Origin: Buddleja alternifolia
Lineage: Eukaryota; Streptophyta; Magnoliopsida; Lamiales; Scrophulariaceae
Reading direction: 5' to 3'
DNA length: 64,000 nucleotides
NCBI GenBank assembly: GCA_019426215.1
Contig: CM033391.1
Span: forward strand, 9,288,708 to 9,352,707
The translations under genes and the position numbers were made by a program. The notes beneath the pieces are model-generated. The model did not search any database. It was given only the letters and a program-made list of their open reading frames with translations, and was not told where the DNA came from. Below are positions 11,274 to 23,499 of this stretch, piece by piece (the first letter of the stretch is position 1; the number at the start of each line of letters is the position of its first letter).

Positions 11274-12759
11274 AACAAATTATAAAGAGTAGTACAACCT
11301 TCGACACTCTTCGGCAAGAAATGCAATTGAAATAACTTTCGGTTTGATAAAGAAACCATGTGCTATTCTAAGTACAACAAGCTTCTATGATTTGAAGACT
11401 CAAATTAGAATTATTAACACATGTTGCATCCTACACAATTTTGTGCGTGGTGAGATACCCAAAGATCCTTTATTGGATGAAATGGATTGAGAGTTAGAAA
11501 ATAGAGAGATAGAAGATGATGCCAAGAGATAGAAGATGATGCCAACAATGCCCGAACAAATAACAATTTTCAGGACTACCGATGATTAGACAACATTTCA
11601 AGATAATTTAGCTATGCAAATGTTTGAGGACTATCAAACTCGGCGAGCACAACTCATTTAAACTTTTAGTTTTTTTTGTTTTTTTTGTTTTTTGAGTTTT
11701 TATCGTTGAATACTTGGTTATTTAGTTTAAGTTTTTCTTTTATTTATATCATTGAACACTTGGTTGTTCTTCATGCATTCTATCTTCTAAAAACACCTTA
11801 TTAATGCTTCTTATGTTAAATATTGGTTGGCCGATTTATTTTGTTATCTCTTTGTATATATTACTCAAGTACTTTGCCTAATTTCCTGATGTAGAAATGA
11901 GTATGAATAGCAAAATGAAAAATGGAGCTGCTACAACTACAAACAAAGCCTAAGCTATGCTTACGGATAAGCGGGCATGGAGTGGTACTTCTTCCAATAG
12001 TGCTAATTCTGCTAATAGACACTTTGAAGCTAATATTTTTTACATGCATAATAAGAATTAAGAAAATTAGAAAGTATTAACTTGAGCTAATTCCAAAATC
12101 TCACAAGACCTCTCTGTGTATTCTCTCTCTCTCTCTCTCTAATGTCTATGCATCAATGTCTATTCATTTTTCTATGATTAACTAGATGAGATTGCATTTT
12201 GTTCTTTTCTCTATTTACTTTATTTTCTGTGAGTGTATCTTCAAGTTTACCCATAATGCTGCTAGTTTGGATTCTGAAATTTGTCCTGTTTAAGATTGAT
12301 GCTGAATTGATTTTATTTACTGCCTTAGTAGAAGATCCGTGTCATTGTTCTTGGTAAAAGGTTGAATCATGAGAACTTCTGATTTTATTTCATATTCATT
12401 TTATTTTTAAAATTTATGTTTTTGAAATTTCGGAATTCAAACTGAACTAGAAGAATTTTGGGTTCGATTCAAGTTTGTTATTTCTTCTGTTCTTTGTTAT
12501 ATATTCTTATAATGATGACTGATGAGATTTAATTAAGAGCATGGTAAATAATAATGCATTCAATTTAGTTTTGATTAGTATTTTCTAATTTAAGATTCAA
12601 ATCTTGTGATATATTCTGCCAAATAATTTTAGCAATGGTGATAGCTTATATTCTGCCAAATCTAGCGATGTATTCTAATTTCAGCACTCAAGAACAATAA
12701 ACAATCATATGTTTCTTGGAAAAAAGAGATTGATAGTCATTGAGCAAAGGTTTTGACTG

Positions 12760-13590
12760 ACCAAATGGTTCAAGGAAATAAGTATGACGGTGATACTAGG
12801 AAGCCCCAAGCTTTGCAAGATGTTGTGGTATACTTAAACTCCACATTGCATCTCACGTTGACAAAGGATAACATAAAAAACAGATAAAAAAATTGGAAAA
12901 GGTATTTTAGTGTTTGTGTCTGATATTCAAACTAGACAAAGCAGTTTCACATGGGATGAGGATCAAAAATAATTGTTGTCACATCAGATGAGTGGAGCGC
13001 TTGGACTATATATGTTGAGGTGGTTATACTTTTTTTACTAGAAAAAGTTATTAAATATTAGTTATAATATGTCATGATGAAATTGTTTAGTCGCTTTTTA
13101 TTTAACTTGTTTAAATTATATGTAGTCACATCCTGATGCTAAAGGCTTGCACAACAAAACCATAGACAACTGGGATGATAGTGTGCTTCTATGTGGAAAA
13201 GATAGAGCAACCGGTTAAGGTGTTGAAACTTTTGAGGAGGGTGCTAAAGCAATGGGTGAGGAAGAAGAAATTGAAGTAAATTTAGCTCCTACAATGCAAC
13301 TAAGAGCACGACCATCGAGTTCAATGGATTCTATGCATAACAAGAGAAAGAAAGCTGAAAAATGACTCTTTGGCTGAGGTTGTTGGTGTAATAGCTACTT
13401 CTTTTCAAGAATTTGTGGCTAGCAAGAAGAAAAACGAAGAAAACCAAGCGGTATCGAAATACATTAGCTTGTCTCAAAGATACCGGGACTTACTAGTCAT
13501 GAGGTATTCACAGTTGTTCGGAAGTTGATGAATGGTGATGTGGAAGAGGATAAATTGTTGAAAGATCTTCTGGACGAGAAGAAATGAGAT
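12760..13590 (+). pseudogene. Harbinger Myb/SANT-like accessory gene (broken)
   Basis: In PIF/Harbinger elements a second gene encodes a Myb/SANT-like protein that helps the transposase bind the ends. Remnants here read, in order, MVQGNKYDGDTRKPQALQDV, NWKRYF, WDEDQK, SDEWSAWTIY, SHPDAKGLHNKTIDNWDDS, then an acidic linker, and finally SHEVFTVVRKLMNGDVEEDK. This is the layout of the Myb/SANT-like DNA-binding domain plus the C-terminal helix of that family. Stops and at least one intron-like gap near 13020-13125 interrupt it. It follows the transposase on the same strand, as is common in the superfamily. Confidence 0.72.
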
Positions 13591-14176
13591 TGGGTGCATT
13601 TTTTTATCAATTCTTAAATCTTAATTTCTATGTCGACTCTTACTAACTTTATTAGGAAGACTTTTGCTTTTTTACAAGATTGTTGGGATCTTTTTATGCT
13701 TACCGAACATTTTGATGTTGATGGAATTTTTACTATTGGACTAGCTATTATGCTTATTGCTACTTATTTGGAATATAATTACTACTTGTTGTAACTATAT
13801 TCATTGATGCTTATTTGAATTACTCTAATCCACGTGTTTGTAGATGACGAATAATTAAGGTTCATGAAAATAGGTATAGAATTAGTAGTATTCTAATTGT
13901 ATTATTATATTTTACAATTTATAATAGTATTTATATATATTTTTTTAACATTTAGTTATATAAAAAATCAAGTAAAATATTTAAGGATTTCAAATGCTCT
14001 AGTATCTATAGCCAAACAAAGGAATTGAAATCAATGGATTTATAAATCCTTCCACAATTCATAAATACCCAAACAAGAGATTTCCAATTGTATAGATTTC
14101 AAATCCAAGGAATCTGAAATCTATTCATTTCAAATCTTTAGTCAAATCCAAATCCATCAATCCAAACACACCCTTA

Positions 14177-15226
14177 ATTAATTGTTCATAGTACACATTT
14201 GATTATTTAAACTAATAGAACATACGCCTCCTCAAACATTTAATCTATCCTTAAATAGTCTCATCTAAAGTAGTCAGCCAACCCCAGGTAAATAACATGA
14301 TTGAAAAAGTTTTAACCATATCTTCAATGATGCATGGAATTCTTACTAAACTATAACTAAGATGTTTGTGATATGAGATTTACGATCCACTCTAGCTACA
14401 TTGTTCATGCTCCCATTCATTTCTTTTCTTTCACATGTACGTTGCACATGTATAAAAACCACGTGCAACAATATTCTCAAAAGCAAAATCTTAGTTTTAC
14501 TATATATTCTTATAAATCTAAAGGGCCCTCCCCATGCTCCCAATTTCAAGTCAAGGGCCTCTTTGGAAGAAAAATCATATAAAGCACTAGAACTTTTTTG
14601 CGCGTTGAAAAAAGCTGAACAAGCAACTGCTAAAGTTGGGTGCCAAGTTTTGTTCCATTGGTGTGATTCAAGAGGCTAGTATTTTAAATACGTAGTTCTA
14701 GTATTATTCTAATTATTTTTATTATTGTTGCACACCTAGTTAGTTAAATACGACAAAAATTCAGTATGTAATACATATGACTATCTTATGGATTTTCTTT
14801 AAAAGTTACGGTGATAATTAAGAATTAGTGGGCTGGGCTCCCTCTGTTCTCTTGGCATGGACCTTCCAATGCTCAAGCAGTATCACCTCATAGAAAATAT
14901 CATGTTCGAGTTCGAAGTCTTTATAAAGTAAACAAACCTACTTTTCATGTGCAAAGAACGACCTACTAATAGGGAAAATGGATAATTACTATATATAACA
15001 CATCTTCGTTCTTTTTATCAAGCTAAGACATCAAGCCTCCTAGAGCCAAGAAGTACCAGATTCTTTCAAATGTTTCCCTAGAGCAAATCATATCCCTATA
15101 TAGGCTTATCAGCTCATTCGGCCATCATGCCACATCTCAACTTATTAGCTCTGTCCATCATTATACAAATCAACCCACTCACTCGGTCCATCGTGAGAAA
15201 AGCTCTTCTTTAGACTAGTTTTACCC
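14177..15226. other. Unassigned intergenic DNA
   Basis: No supported gene. Three overlapping short frames at 14346-14679 on both strands do not resemble known proteins. Part of it (about 14830-15220) has mixed composition and may be decayed repeat. Confidence 0.35.
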
Positions 15227-15408
15227 TGTTAAGAAGATGAATTGCAAAGAAAAATAAACATTACGTTATTTCTATATGTGTAGGAATGAATGAGAAATAC
15301 AAAGAAGAAGGATATAAATGCTCTAACTAATAATTATAAAGCAGAAAACTAACAACACAACTAATAATATAAAAACGCTAAAGCACAAACGCATTTTAAT
15401 TCTTAGCA
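15227..15408 (-). repeat. 182-bp 3' LTR of the Copia element
   Basis: On the plus strand it runs TGTTAAGAAG...TTCTTAGCA, with TG/CA ends and near-perfect TGTTAAGAA/TTCTTAGCA inversion. It lies just beyond the end of pol and is preceded, in element orientation, by the purine run GAGGAGGAG at 15409-15418, a good polypurine tract. The length is short for a Copia LTR. Confidence 0.72.
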
Positions 15409-15419
15409 CTCCTCCTCAA

Positions 15420-17394
15420 TCAAACTTGAAACACATCAACAAGACCAAGCTTGCAAAGCAAAATTTTGTGTTATTTTCCTCCAATTCCTTTGGTCAATAA
15501 ATTTGCAGGTTGTTCTTCACTTATTATGTATTACAAACCAACAGTACCCTTTTGAATCAAATCTATGATCACATGACAATCCACTTCAATATGTTTTGTC
15601 CTTTCATGAAAAACAAGATTAGTGATTATACTCATAGATGATTTACTGTCACTAAATCCTTAAGCTCAATCCCTAAGTCTAAAAGAATTCCAATTATTCA
15701 TATGACTTCACAAGTTGCTGTAGCCACTGATTTGTACTTAGCCTCACGAGAAGATCTTGATGTAGTTCTCTGCTTCTTTGTCTTCTAGGAGATCAACGAA
15801 TCACCAGTTTGATAAAACAAACCTAGTTATTGATCTCCTTGTCATCAAGCAAGATGCCCAATCAGCATCACAATAAGTAGTTAAATTCAATTTACTCTTA
15901 GAAGATAAGAACAGTCCAAGACCAACTGTTCCTTCTAGATACCTCAATACCCTCAAAGTAGCTAACCAATGAGACTTTTTCGGTTTATGCATAAATTGAG
16001 ACAACAAGTGAACATAGAAGGCAATATCAAGTCTTGTCATGCCTAAATAGATCAATTTGCTTGCAAGTCTTTGATATTCGGTAACATTTCTAACAAAGGT
16101 TCACCATTTTCAGTTTTGAGTCCCTCCTCATATTAAAAAACAGGGTTAGCTTCAAATTTTGCCCAAGAGGAGTTATAGCTGATTTGCAAGCAGTCATTCC
16201 AGCTTCTTTTAGTAAATCTAGAATATATTTTCTTTGACTTAAAGAACACCTTGATCATTGCTTATTACTTTAATACCCAAAAACTAATTCAAAACTCCAA
16301 TATCCTTTAGATGAAAAATATTATGTAATTACTACTTAAGATCAAAAATCTTGGAATTATCATTACATGTGATGATAATATCATCCACAAAGACTAACAA
16401 GACAACTACCTTACCATCAATACTTTTAATAAATATTGAGTAATCATGTTTAGACTGAAAATACCTAATGTTAATCAAATCTTCTACTAATTTAACATTC
16501 CATTCTCTAGAAACTTGCTTCAATCCATATGAGGATTTTAGCAATCTACAGACTTTCAAAGTAGAAGAAGGAGGTAAAGAAAAATCCTCGTGATTGCTAA
16601 ATCCTTCTGGAATAGTCATATAGACTTCTTCAGATAAGCCCTCTGCAAAAAAATATTAGTAACATCTAACTGAAACAAAGGCTAATTATTTATAGCAACC
16701 AATGCAAAAACAATCCTGACAGTGACAATTTTCACTACAGGGTTGAATGTTTCATGATAATCAAAGGCAACCTTTTATTTATAGCCCTTAGCTATATTCC
16801 TAACTTTGAATCTGTCAAGAGTGACATATATTTAAATTAAGTGATAGTAAGATAAATACGAAGATATGAGATAAATCACAGAGTTAGAAGATAAAGTATT
16901 ACTGAATTTATCTAAAGTTGGACATATAAAGTTCTTGGACCATACATGTTTTGTAGGAATCTTAGAGGATCTTCTAGGCATATTGACAATGTCATCATCA
17001 GAAGACACATTATGATCTACAATATGATCGACATGCTCAGAAGCATGAGTCCCATAATAAAGCAAAATGAAATCATCATAAAAAAATTGTGAATCATTAA
17101 CTAAAGGATGCTCAAAAGAATGGACATTAATAATGGAAAAGGGAAAATGAGTTCATGAAAGATCACATCCCTGGATATTAACAAAGCATTTGTAGATACA
17201 TCTAAAAGCTTATAAGCCTTTTGATTAGAAGTATAACTAAAGAAAATGCAAGGTTCCTATGAAAAATGTATCAAAAACATGTAACACTTTGACAATATCA
17301 GAGACATCCAAAATCATTGAGATGTAGATGTATTATGCTAGGTGATCTATTATATAATATATCAAAATAATTTTTGCCCTTTAAAGGAGGTGTG
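15420..17394 (-). pseudogene. Copia pol, 3' half: integrase C-terminus, reverse transcriptase, RNase H
   Basis: On the minus strand, about 17230-17390 gives PPLKGKNYFDILYNRSPS, the post-core integrase block. About 16330-16620 gives GFSNHEDFSLPPSS, KSSYGLKQVSREW and the catalytic motif FVDDIIIT (a YVDD variant) near 16370-16396. About 15800-16055 gives MTRLDIAFYVHLLSQFMHKP, LRYLEGT and CDADWASC, the start of the Copia RNase H. About 15425-15600 gives [19 protein letters not shown] and KLGLVDVFQV, the usual C-terminus next to the LTR. Several stops break the frame between blocks. Confidence 0.85.
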
Positions 17395-19571
17395 TGTTGG
17401 GTTGACTAGTCCCGGGGATTGCTTAGTGCAGCGGAATTTGATAATTTAATCTAAAAACTATCCACTAAAAGAGACTATTAATTTTCTCTATTGACTACGG
17501 TGAACATATATAAATTACATACTTACAGAAAACGCTAATTTATATAGTTTCAATTGGATGGATCAAGCTATCAACATCCCTCGAACTCATTCCACACACC
17601 CATTGTGCAAAACTCGCGCTTCTTGTATCTCTTGTTCAAGGACCCCAATCATGATGCCTCTAACATAATCCACACCCTGTTTCTAATCTCCACTTAATTT
17701 GTTCTTGATGCTAGCCATCGAATTAATTATTTCTAACTAAAAGGCTTTTCATATAGAGATGTGGGAATATAAAGTGAGTGATTAATCTCAACACATAAGA
17801 AAAACCACACCAATTTGTATAGGATGGGGCGATGGCTTTGGAGAGAAAAAGATGATAAAAATTTCTCTCCTATTTTGTTGCTAGTAGGCGTGTGCTTGTG
17901 TATATGGAAGAGTGTATTGTTTTTTCTTCTCATATCACTTATTTATAGTGATACAATCTTAATCCTAATAAAGTAAGTTTTTCAGTTAAATAAGTCTCCT
18001 AGACTTATTTCCTAGTTTACTTCTCTATTAATTAGGAAACCTTTTATTAGTCAATAAGTCATAAGGAAGAGTTTCCATGTAGTATACAACTCCTTCCTTA
18101 TCTTGTATTTGACTTTGATACATACTACCATATCAATACATGGGAGGAAAAATCCTTCCTATTATACAAGCCTCCTACAAGTCTTGGAGACCAAGAAATT
18201 TATCCTACTTGATTTATTTCTTGTCTTTCAATATATTAATATATCCAAGAAACTAATTATTTAATTAAAGCCCAATTAAATAAATTACTTGGACTCATCA
18301 AGGTCCATTAATTAATTAATCTACCAAGATTAATTAAGAAGTCTAATTAATTAATATCCCTTAATTAATTAATTTTCCCAATTAAGAAAGTACTAGACTT
18401 TTCTAATTTCCTTGATTTGACCATGAATCGATTAATTACATAATCAAGCAGAGATTCTACTTCAAGTTATGTTTGTGACCCCTTAGGACCGTTTATGTGC
18501 TAGTAGTAAGTACACTTTTCTAAAGTGCCAGTGTAGTCTCCTAAAACAGAAAGTACTAGATTAAATCTTTCTCGATTTAATTAGACCTTGGATTAATTAC
18601 CATATTAATTCAAGATACCTGCGAATCATGGTTACTGTCTAGCAACGGGCTTTGAAGACCTAGACATAGACGATGTATTAAGATACATCCTTTCATAATC
18701 ACGATCCTCGTGTAAGTAAGATTCCTCCATCATATCTCCCGAATCAAGTCTAAGGATATGGTTAAGTCGAAACCCTAATAACTTGATTTATATGTTTCCC
18801 ATATACATGTGATGTCGATTTATATTTTAAATCTAGAAAACACTAAGACTCTTCAGAAATCATACTTTGGCCAAAGATTCCTTAAATCGATTCACTATGT
18901 AAACATAGGAGATATTTGATCTGCTAAATCAGAGATGGATCCCTATCTTGATCTCTCATGTACCTTCGTGCATGATTAGACCATACCCAAAATATCCCAT
19001 ATACGATTCGCAACGGAATCGTGAAATAGATCAAAGCATGGTGGATCATGCACAAGGCAACCTATGGAACCTCAGGTCCATAAGGATTACTCTTACACCT
19101 ACGTGCCTATTAGAAGTTCCAGATTCAACTAGGATTCTATTTAAGTAACTTCCAGTGGGGTAATTCAGTTTACTCATCTCCCAGATGAGAACCCTTATAC
19201 ACATATAGGCTTTCACTGTGCTAGTGTTCATGGAATGAGACACGTCCTCTAAGACATATGCATACAAGCAAGTCTCTCGGGACCACCAATATCCCACATC
19301 TTGGTGTTCCCATTCACAACTTCGAACTAAGTTAAGGACCACGGCCATGGAGGCATATTCCATCACCACCCATACCCGATGAACGCGACGATGCCCCATA
19401 GACATAGTGTGATCCAAGAGACTTTACTCTAAGCAGTTAAAGACATTTAAGAATAAAGATTTTCATGTAAGAAAATTGACTTTATTTACTTGAATAAGAT
19501 TGTCCACTAAGAGTAAAACTATTACAGATAATGGTGCCCAAAAATTGACACGCCGAGCATCTACTGTAGCA
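17395..19571 (-). mobile_element. Solo LTR inserted in the Copia element
   Basis: A segment of about 2177 bp interrupts the Copia integrase between INKPPPP-like and PPLKGK-like coding text. On the plus strand it starts TGTTGGGTTGACTAGTCCCG and ends CTACTGTAGCA. Flanks GTGTG (17390-17394) and GTGGG (19572-19576) could be a 5-bp duplication with one change. In reverse orientation it shares the cttccgctgca and CCCAACA ends of the LTR at 4396-5308 and has blocks that loosely match the 1.58 kb LTRs. The right limit could instead be near 19539, where GGTGCCCA occurs. No internal genes. Confidence 0.68.
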
Positions 19572-19573
19572 GT

Positions 19574-19585
19574 GGGGGGGGGGGG
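19574..19585 (+). repeat. Poly-G run (12 G)
   Basis: Twelve G in a row next to the right end of the inserted solo LTR. On the minus strand it reads as proline codons in the Copia integrase frame. Confidence 0.9.
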
Positions 19586-19589
19586 TTTG

Positions 19590-20380
19590 TTTATTAGATA
19601 ACTAGCAATTTGAATGCATTATCCTCAATAATTTATAAGAGCATGTGATTGAAACCTTAAAGCCTTAGCAACATCCAATATATGTCTATGTTTTCTCTCC
19701 ACAAGCCCATTATGATGAGGGGTATATGGAACATAACTTTGATTTACAATACCTTGAGATGTAAAAAATTGAGAACGTGTCTTAAATAAGTCCTAAACTC
19801 TACCAGTCTTGATAATCTTAATACTAGTATTAGATTGAATTTTCACATAAGTAAAAAATTCTGAATGATGTGTAAGATATCAGTCTCAAATTGTATGAGA
19901 AAAGTCCATGTGGCTATATAAAAATTATCCACCATAATAAGAAAATATCTATGATTAGAGTGAGTTGGTTCTTTATAAGGTCCCCATATGCCAAGATGAA
20001 CAATCTCAAAAATTTGTTTGGTGATATGAGTTCTTTGAGGAAAATGATTTCTAGGCTGCTTGGCAACATGGCAAACATGACAATGTATATCATCGTTTTC
20101 AAGAGATGAGCCTACATGGGGAAACATTCTTAAAGACCATAATTGGGAATCAACAAAAGTAAAACAACTAGAAATAGTACTAGAATAATGAGTTTTATTA
20201 CAAGTAGAAGATTGATTATTAATCATACAAGAAACATTATTGCTATTAGCAGTAAATTGAGAAATACAGGGAAAACTAAATCTTTTAGACATAGATTGAA
20301 GCATAGGTTGGATGTGCAGTGAGGGGTCAGAAGACGTAAATAATATTTCTGACCTTACCAATTTCTTTTATCTTGCCATT
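19590..20380 (-). pseudogene. Copia integrase (broken)
   Basis: The frame at 19843-20361 (minus) encodes a 172-residue piece with the GAG-pre-integrase/zinc-binding region (DSQLWSLRMFPHVG..., CHVCHVAKQPR) and the start of the integrase core (HLGIWGPYKEP, YFLIMVDNFYIATW). The Asp normally found in the H-x-D-x-WGP block is replaced (HLGIWGP), so a catalytic residue is lost. About 19640-19720 continues with PHHNGLVERKHRHILDVAKA, the block with the catalytic Glu. The frame is broken between the two parts. Confidence 0.83.
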
Positions 20381-20399
20381 CCAGAAATCTTGAAAAAGG

Positions 20400-21850
20400 C
20401 AAAAATGAGGGTAAAAAATGGCGTAAGATTTATTTTCCTGTGTAAACTTAGAAACAAACAGGAGGTTGAATTGAAAATGAGAAATATATAAGACATTATG
20501 TAAAGTAATATCTTTTCCTAACTCAACAGTTCCTACTCAATCAATAGTGGCAACACTGCCAGTAGGTAATCTCACTGAAGATTGGGTACGCACATTGGAA
20601 GACATTTTAAACAAATTAATATTGTAACACATATGGTGATTAGTACCGGTATCTAACACCTATTTAGTATTAACAGTAAAACATACCAATGCACATGGTT
20701 CATTAGGATTACCTAGTGTGGTACTTGTGATACAAGTAGTATTATTGGAAGTTGTGGTGCCATATATGATGCAGAAGTATGGTTATCATCTTGAATTGTG
20801 CGTAAAAGTAGTTAATTCTAATGTGGTGTGAAAGTAGGTGCTTGATTGAAGGGGACAATGGATGGACTCACTGATGCAGAAGTTTGCAATCCATAATGTT
20901 GTACTTGAGATGAATTACCATGATTATTAGTGTAGCTAATCTGTCCAGTGTTGTTTGAGAGGCTTTGATTTTGAATAAAAGTTGCTCATTAGAAGAATTG
21001 CCTCTTCATTGTGCTCCACCTCTTGGTGGATATCCAGTGGTTCTATAACAAGTCTCTCTACTATGACCTTGTATTCAACAGTGATAACATATAACATCAG
21101 ATTTGGCATTCTTTGGGGCATTGGAGTAAAAGGTTATAGGTGGATCAGAATTTTCATTATTGTTAATAGTCCTTTGAAATTCTTCATTGCATATCATTGA
21201 ATATGCTTGTTTATGTGTAGGTGCATGTGTCGTCATGAGTATCTGTGACATAAGAGGACCATAAGATTCATTGAGTCCTATTAAAAACCGTAGAAGCTTG
21301 TGTTCTTGAGCGTAATTGAAATACGAATTAGATGCATTGCATTCATGTATACAGATTCACCAAAGAGTCATACTCCTCGCACGTTTATCTCAATCTTAAG
21401 TAGTAGAAAGGAACCAAATTTGTTTCTTGAGTGTATGAATTGATTTCTTTAGATATTTCAAAAATCATTGCCCTGTTCATCTTGCTAAATTGTTCCTCAA
21501 GATCATTCCAAGCATCCACAACACTCTCACAATAGATCAAACCATTATATATCTCTTTACTCACACATACTTTAGAATACAAGAAAGCACTATTGCATTT
21601 CACTTTTCCCATTGCTCTAAATATGATACCCCTATAGATGGTTTCTTGCATTTTCCAGTAATAAAATCAGTCTTACTCTTGGAATTTAGGACTAATGTCA
21701 TGGCCTTACACCAAAAATCATAATTCTCAAATCCTCGAATCTCGTGAGGAGCAATATATAACCTCGGTACATTCGAAGGATGCACATAAGGAGGATCGTT
21801 GATTTCGAAGGAAGCACTTGATGATACTTCAGTGCCAAATCATGTCATTA
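20400..21850 (-). pseudogene. Copia gag (broken)
   Basis: On the minus strand, 21385-21785 carries two overlapping frames with YIAPHEIRGFENYDFWCKAM and VDAWNDLEEQFSKMN, typical of the Copia gag (retrotran-gag/UBN2 type). Near 21040-21100 a zinc knuckle reads CYHC, then a stop where one residue is expected, then IQGHSRETC: Cys-x2-Cys-x4-His-x4-Cys spacing with a premature stop inside. Downstream, about 20400-20930, only decayed text is left. A frameshift lies near 21600. Confidence 0.78.
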
Positions 21851-22135
21851 TAACGAAAAATTATAATTGTAGAGATGATTAATTGATCAAGAATTCCCAG
21901 AAGGAATCGAATTGGGGAAGAATCAAATTAATCATTGAGCACAATCATTCGTTGATTATCTTTTTTTATTTCTTCCTTTTAGGCCTTTATTTAGATACAA
22001 ATTTTTTAGTTGATTTTGTAATCGAAATATTTTTAAGATTTGAAGGGTCAAAGTGATGCAAATGCAATAATAAAAGTATAGAGAAGTCTCTAATTTATAT
22101 TTGATAATAATTAGTTGTGGTAAAATCAAATATCT
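21851..22135. other. Unassigned AT-rich segment
   Basis: Where the 5' LTR of the Copia element would be expected, no LTR end or tRNA-complementary primer site is visible. Confidence 0.4.
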
Positions 22136-22144
22136 ATTAAAGAA

Positions 22145-22536
22145 GGGGTAAAAACAATAACCCACCCGAACTTTGTGTCTTTTTACAGTTTTTTAACTAA
22201 ACTATTTTTCGTTACATTTTTTTATCTCAACTCCACGGGTTTACACTTTCCTATCATTAACATATTCTGGCGGAGTGGAGTTACAAACTTTTTTTACACT
22301 TTGTTTATCCAAACTGATTTTTTTATACTGTTTTATCTGAACTTTGTGTTTTTTACACTTTTTTATCTAACTCCACCGTATGTGCTGAAACTCCGATGGA
22401 ATATTCCGCCGAAATATGCTAATAGATAGAAAAGTATAAAACCCATAGAGTTGAGATAAAAAAGTGTAACGAAAAATGGTTTAGATATAAGAGTGTAAAA
22501 ACACGCAAAGTTCGGGTGGGTAATGGTTTTTACCCC
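22145..22536. mobile_element. Mutator-like MITE
   Basis: A 392-bp element with long inverted ends: the left starts GGGGTAAAAACAATAACCCA and the right, read inward, starts GGGGTAAAAACCATTACCCA. Similarity goes on for more than 70 bp from each end. The flanks ATTAAAGAA (22136-22144) and ATTAAAAAA (22537-22545) match in 8 of 9 positions, a 9-bp duplication as in Mutator-like elements. The short frame 22175-22429 lies wholly inside and is not a gene. Confidence 0.83.
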
Positions 22537-22760
22537 ATTAAAAAACTAAGCTTAGTCTTAACAAGGTAACAACGACCACTAACGATACCACATAATTTTT
22601 TCTTGAATCATGTTTATTTTCTTAATCTTAAACATATAGAGATTATATATGTTATGTATATGGCACACGAATTTCTGTCTTCGATTTCTCGTACACATAT
22701 CAAAATAAATGTATCTTAAAATTTTCTTCTATATATTCATGTTGATGCTAAATTTGACAC

Positions 22761-23496
22761 TAATTACAATTTCGAGAAATCATCATAATCTATATCTCAA
22801 TTTGTTTCGATGTTTAATTGAGATGAATAAATCATGACAGCGAGATCTAACTTTATTAAATCAACATGTGCAGTATAATAAAGAAAAACACTAGAAAAAA
22901 ATAAAGAGCAAGCGACAGATGCAGAGTGGCATCGTCTAGCTTGGAAAAGAAGACATGGGGCTTGGATTTTGTTGACTTCTAACTATAATTTCGAGAGAAT
23001 CGTCGTATTCTATATCTCACTTTGTATCGATGTATAAATGAGAAGAATAAATCATGACAACAAGATCTAATCTTATTAAATCAACATGTGCAGTGGTCAA
23101 GAAATACACTATATGAAATAAAAAGCAACCAACGATAGAAAAAGACACACTAGAAATAATAAATAGCAACTGATAGATGCAGGTTGGCGTCGTCTGCCTT
23201 GGGAAGAAGAGATGGGGCTTGAATTTTGTCGACTTCTAATTACAATATCGAGAGGATCATCATAATCTATATCTCTCTTTGTATTTGTTAACTTGAGAAG
23301 AATAAATCATAACAAGATCTAACCTTATTAAGTCAACATGTATAATGTGATAAAGATATATACTATAAACAATTAAGAGTAACTGACGATGTCAAGAAAC
23401 ACACCAGACTAAATAACGAGCAATAGACAGATGCAGACAGACATCTTTTGGCTTGGGAAGATGAGATGAGGCTTGGACTAATTTTATTACCTTCTA
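22761..23496. repeat. Tandem repeat, three units of about 218-259 bp
   Basis: Three diverged units start at about 22761, 22979 and 23237, each with an aattacaatttcgag-like start, then ctatatctc, ataaatcat, agatcta, caacatgt and finally a gatgcag...cttgg block ending in gacttctaa. Spacing is 218, 258 and 259 bp. It lies about 0.6 kb upstream of the CNOT4-like 5' UTR. It has no coding potential. Confidence 0.78.
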
Positions 23497-23499
23497 ATA

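Larger units (their letters stand above)
8870..11665 (+). pseudogene. Harbinger DDE transposase (broken)
   Basis: Pieces of a PIF/Harbinger transposase appear in order on the plus strand. About 9110-9165 reads FNKLCNILRDERRLVAT and continues after the hAT insertion. About 10110-10235 gives FLYVVGHDHKNSTIKI and GETICRQFHTVLSTTLK, matching the usual N-terminal region. About 10700-10790 gives GYTNGPNFLAPYRATCYHL in a shifted frame, the block around the second catalytic Asp. After the MITE, about 11285-11490 carries an RNAIE...FG-like block, then INTCCILHNFVRGE and PLLDE, the C-terminal Glu region. Stops and frameshifts separate the blocks, so no active enzyme is made. Confidence 0.82.
7958..14173 (+). 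mobile_element. PIF/Harbinger DNA transposon (decayed, nested insertions)
   Basis: A 6216-bp element with terminal inverted repeats of about 26 bp: the left end begins GGGCCCGTTTGGATTGATGG and the right end is its reverse complement except for two bases near the tip (GGGTGTGTTTGG...). It is flanked by TTA on both sides (7955-7957 and 14174-14176), the 3-bp duplication typical of PIF/Harbinger. Inside are remnants of both genes of an autonomous element, a DDE transposase and a Myb/SANT-like protein, both broken by stops. A hAT element (9166-10083) and a Mutator-like MITE (10813-11273) are inserted in the transposase half. Without them the element would be about 4.8 kb, a normal size for the family. 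Confidence 0.9.
15227..21850 (-). mobile_element. Copia LTR retrotransposon (decayed, minus strand)
   Basis: Read on the minus strand, the order is gag, zinc knuckle, integrase, reverse transcriptase, RNase H, purine tract, 3' LTR, the Copia order. All domains carry stops or frameshifts. A solo LTR (17395-19571) sits inside the integrase region. The 3' LTR is only 182 bp. No 5' LTR or primer-binding site was found near 21850-22140, so the 5' end is missing or too decayed to see. The right limit is therefore the approximate start of gag-like sequence. Confidence 0.85.

Noticed and set aside
19046..19417. 123-codon open frame on the minus strand
   Set aside because: Lies within the solo LTR at 17395-19571 and resembles no protein.
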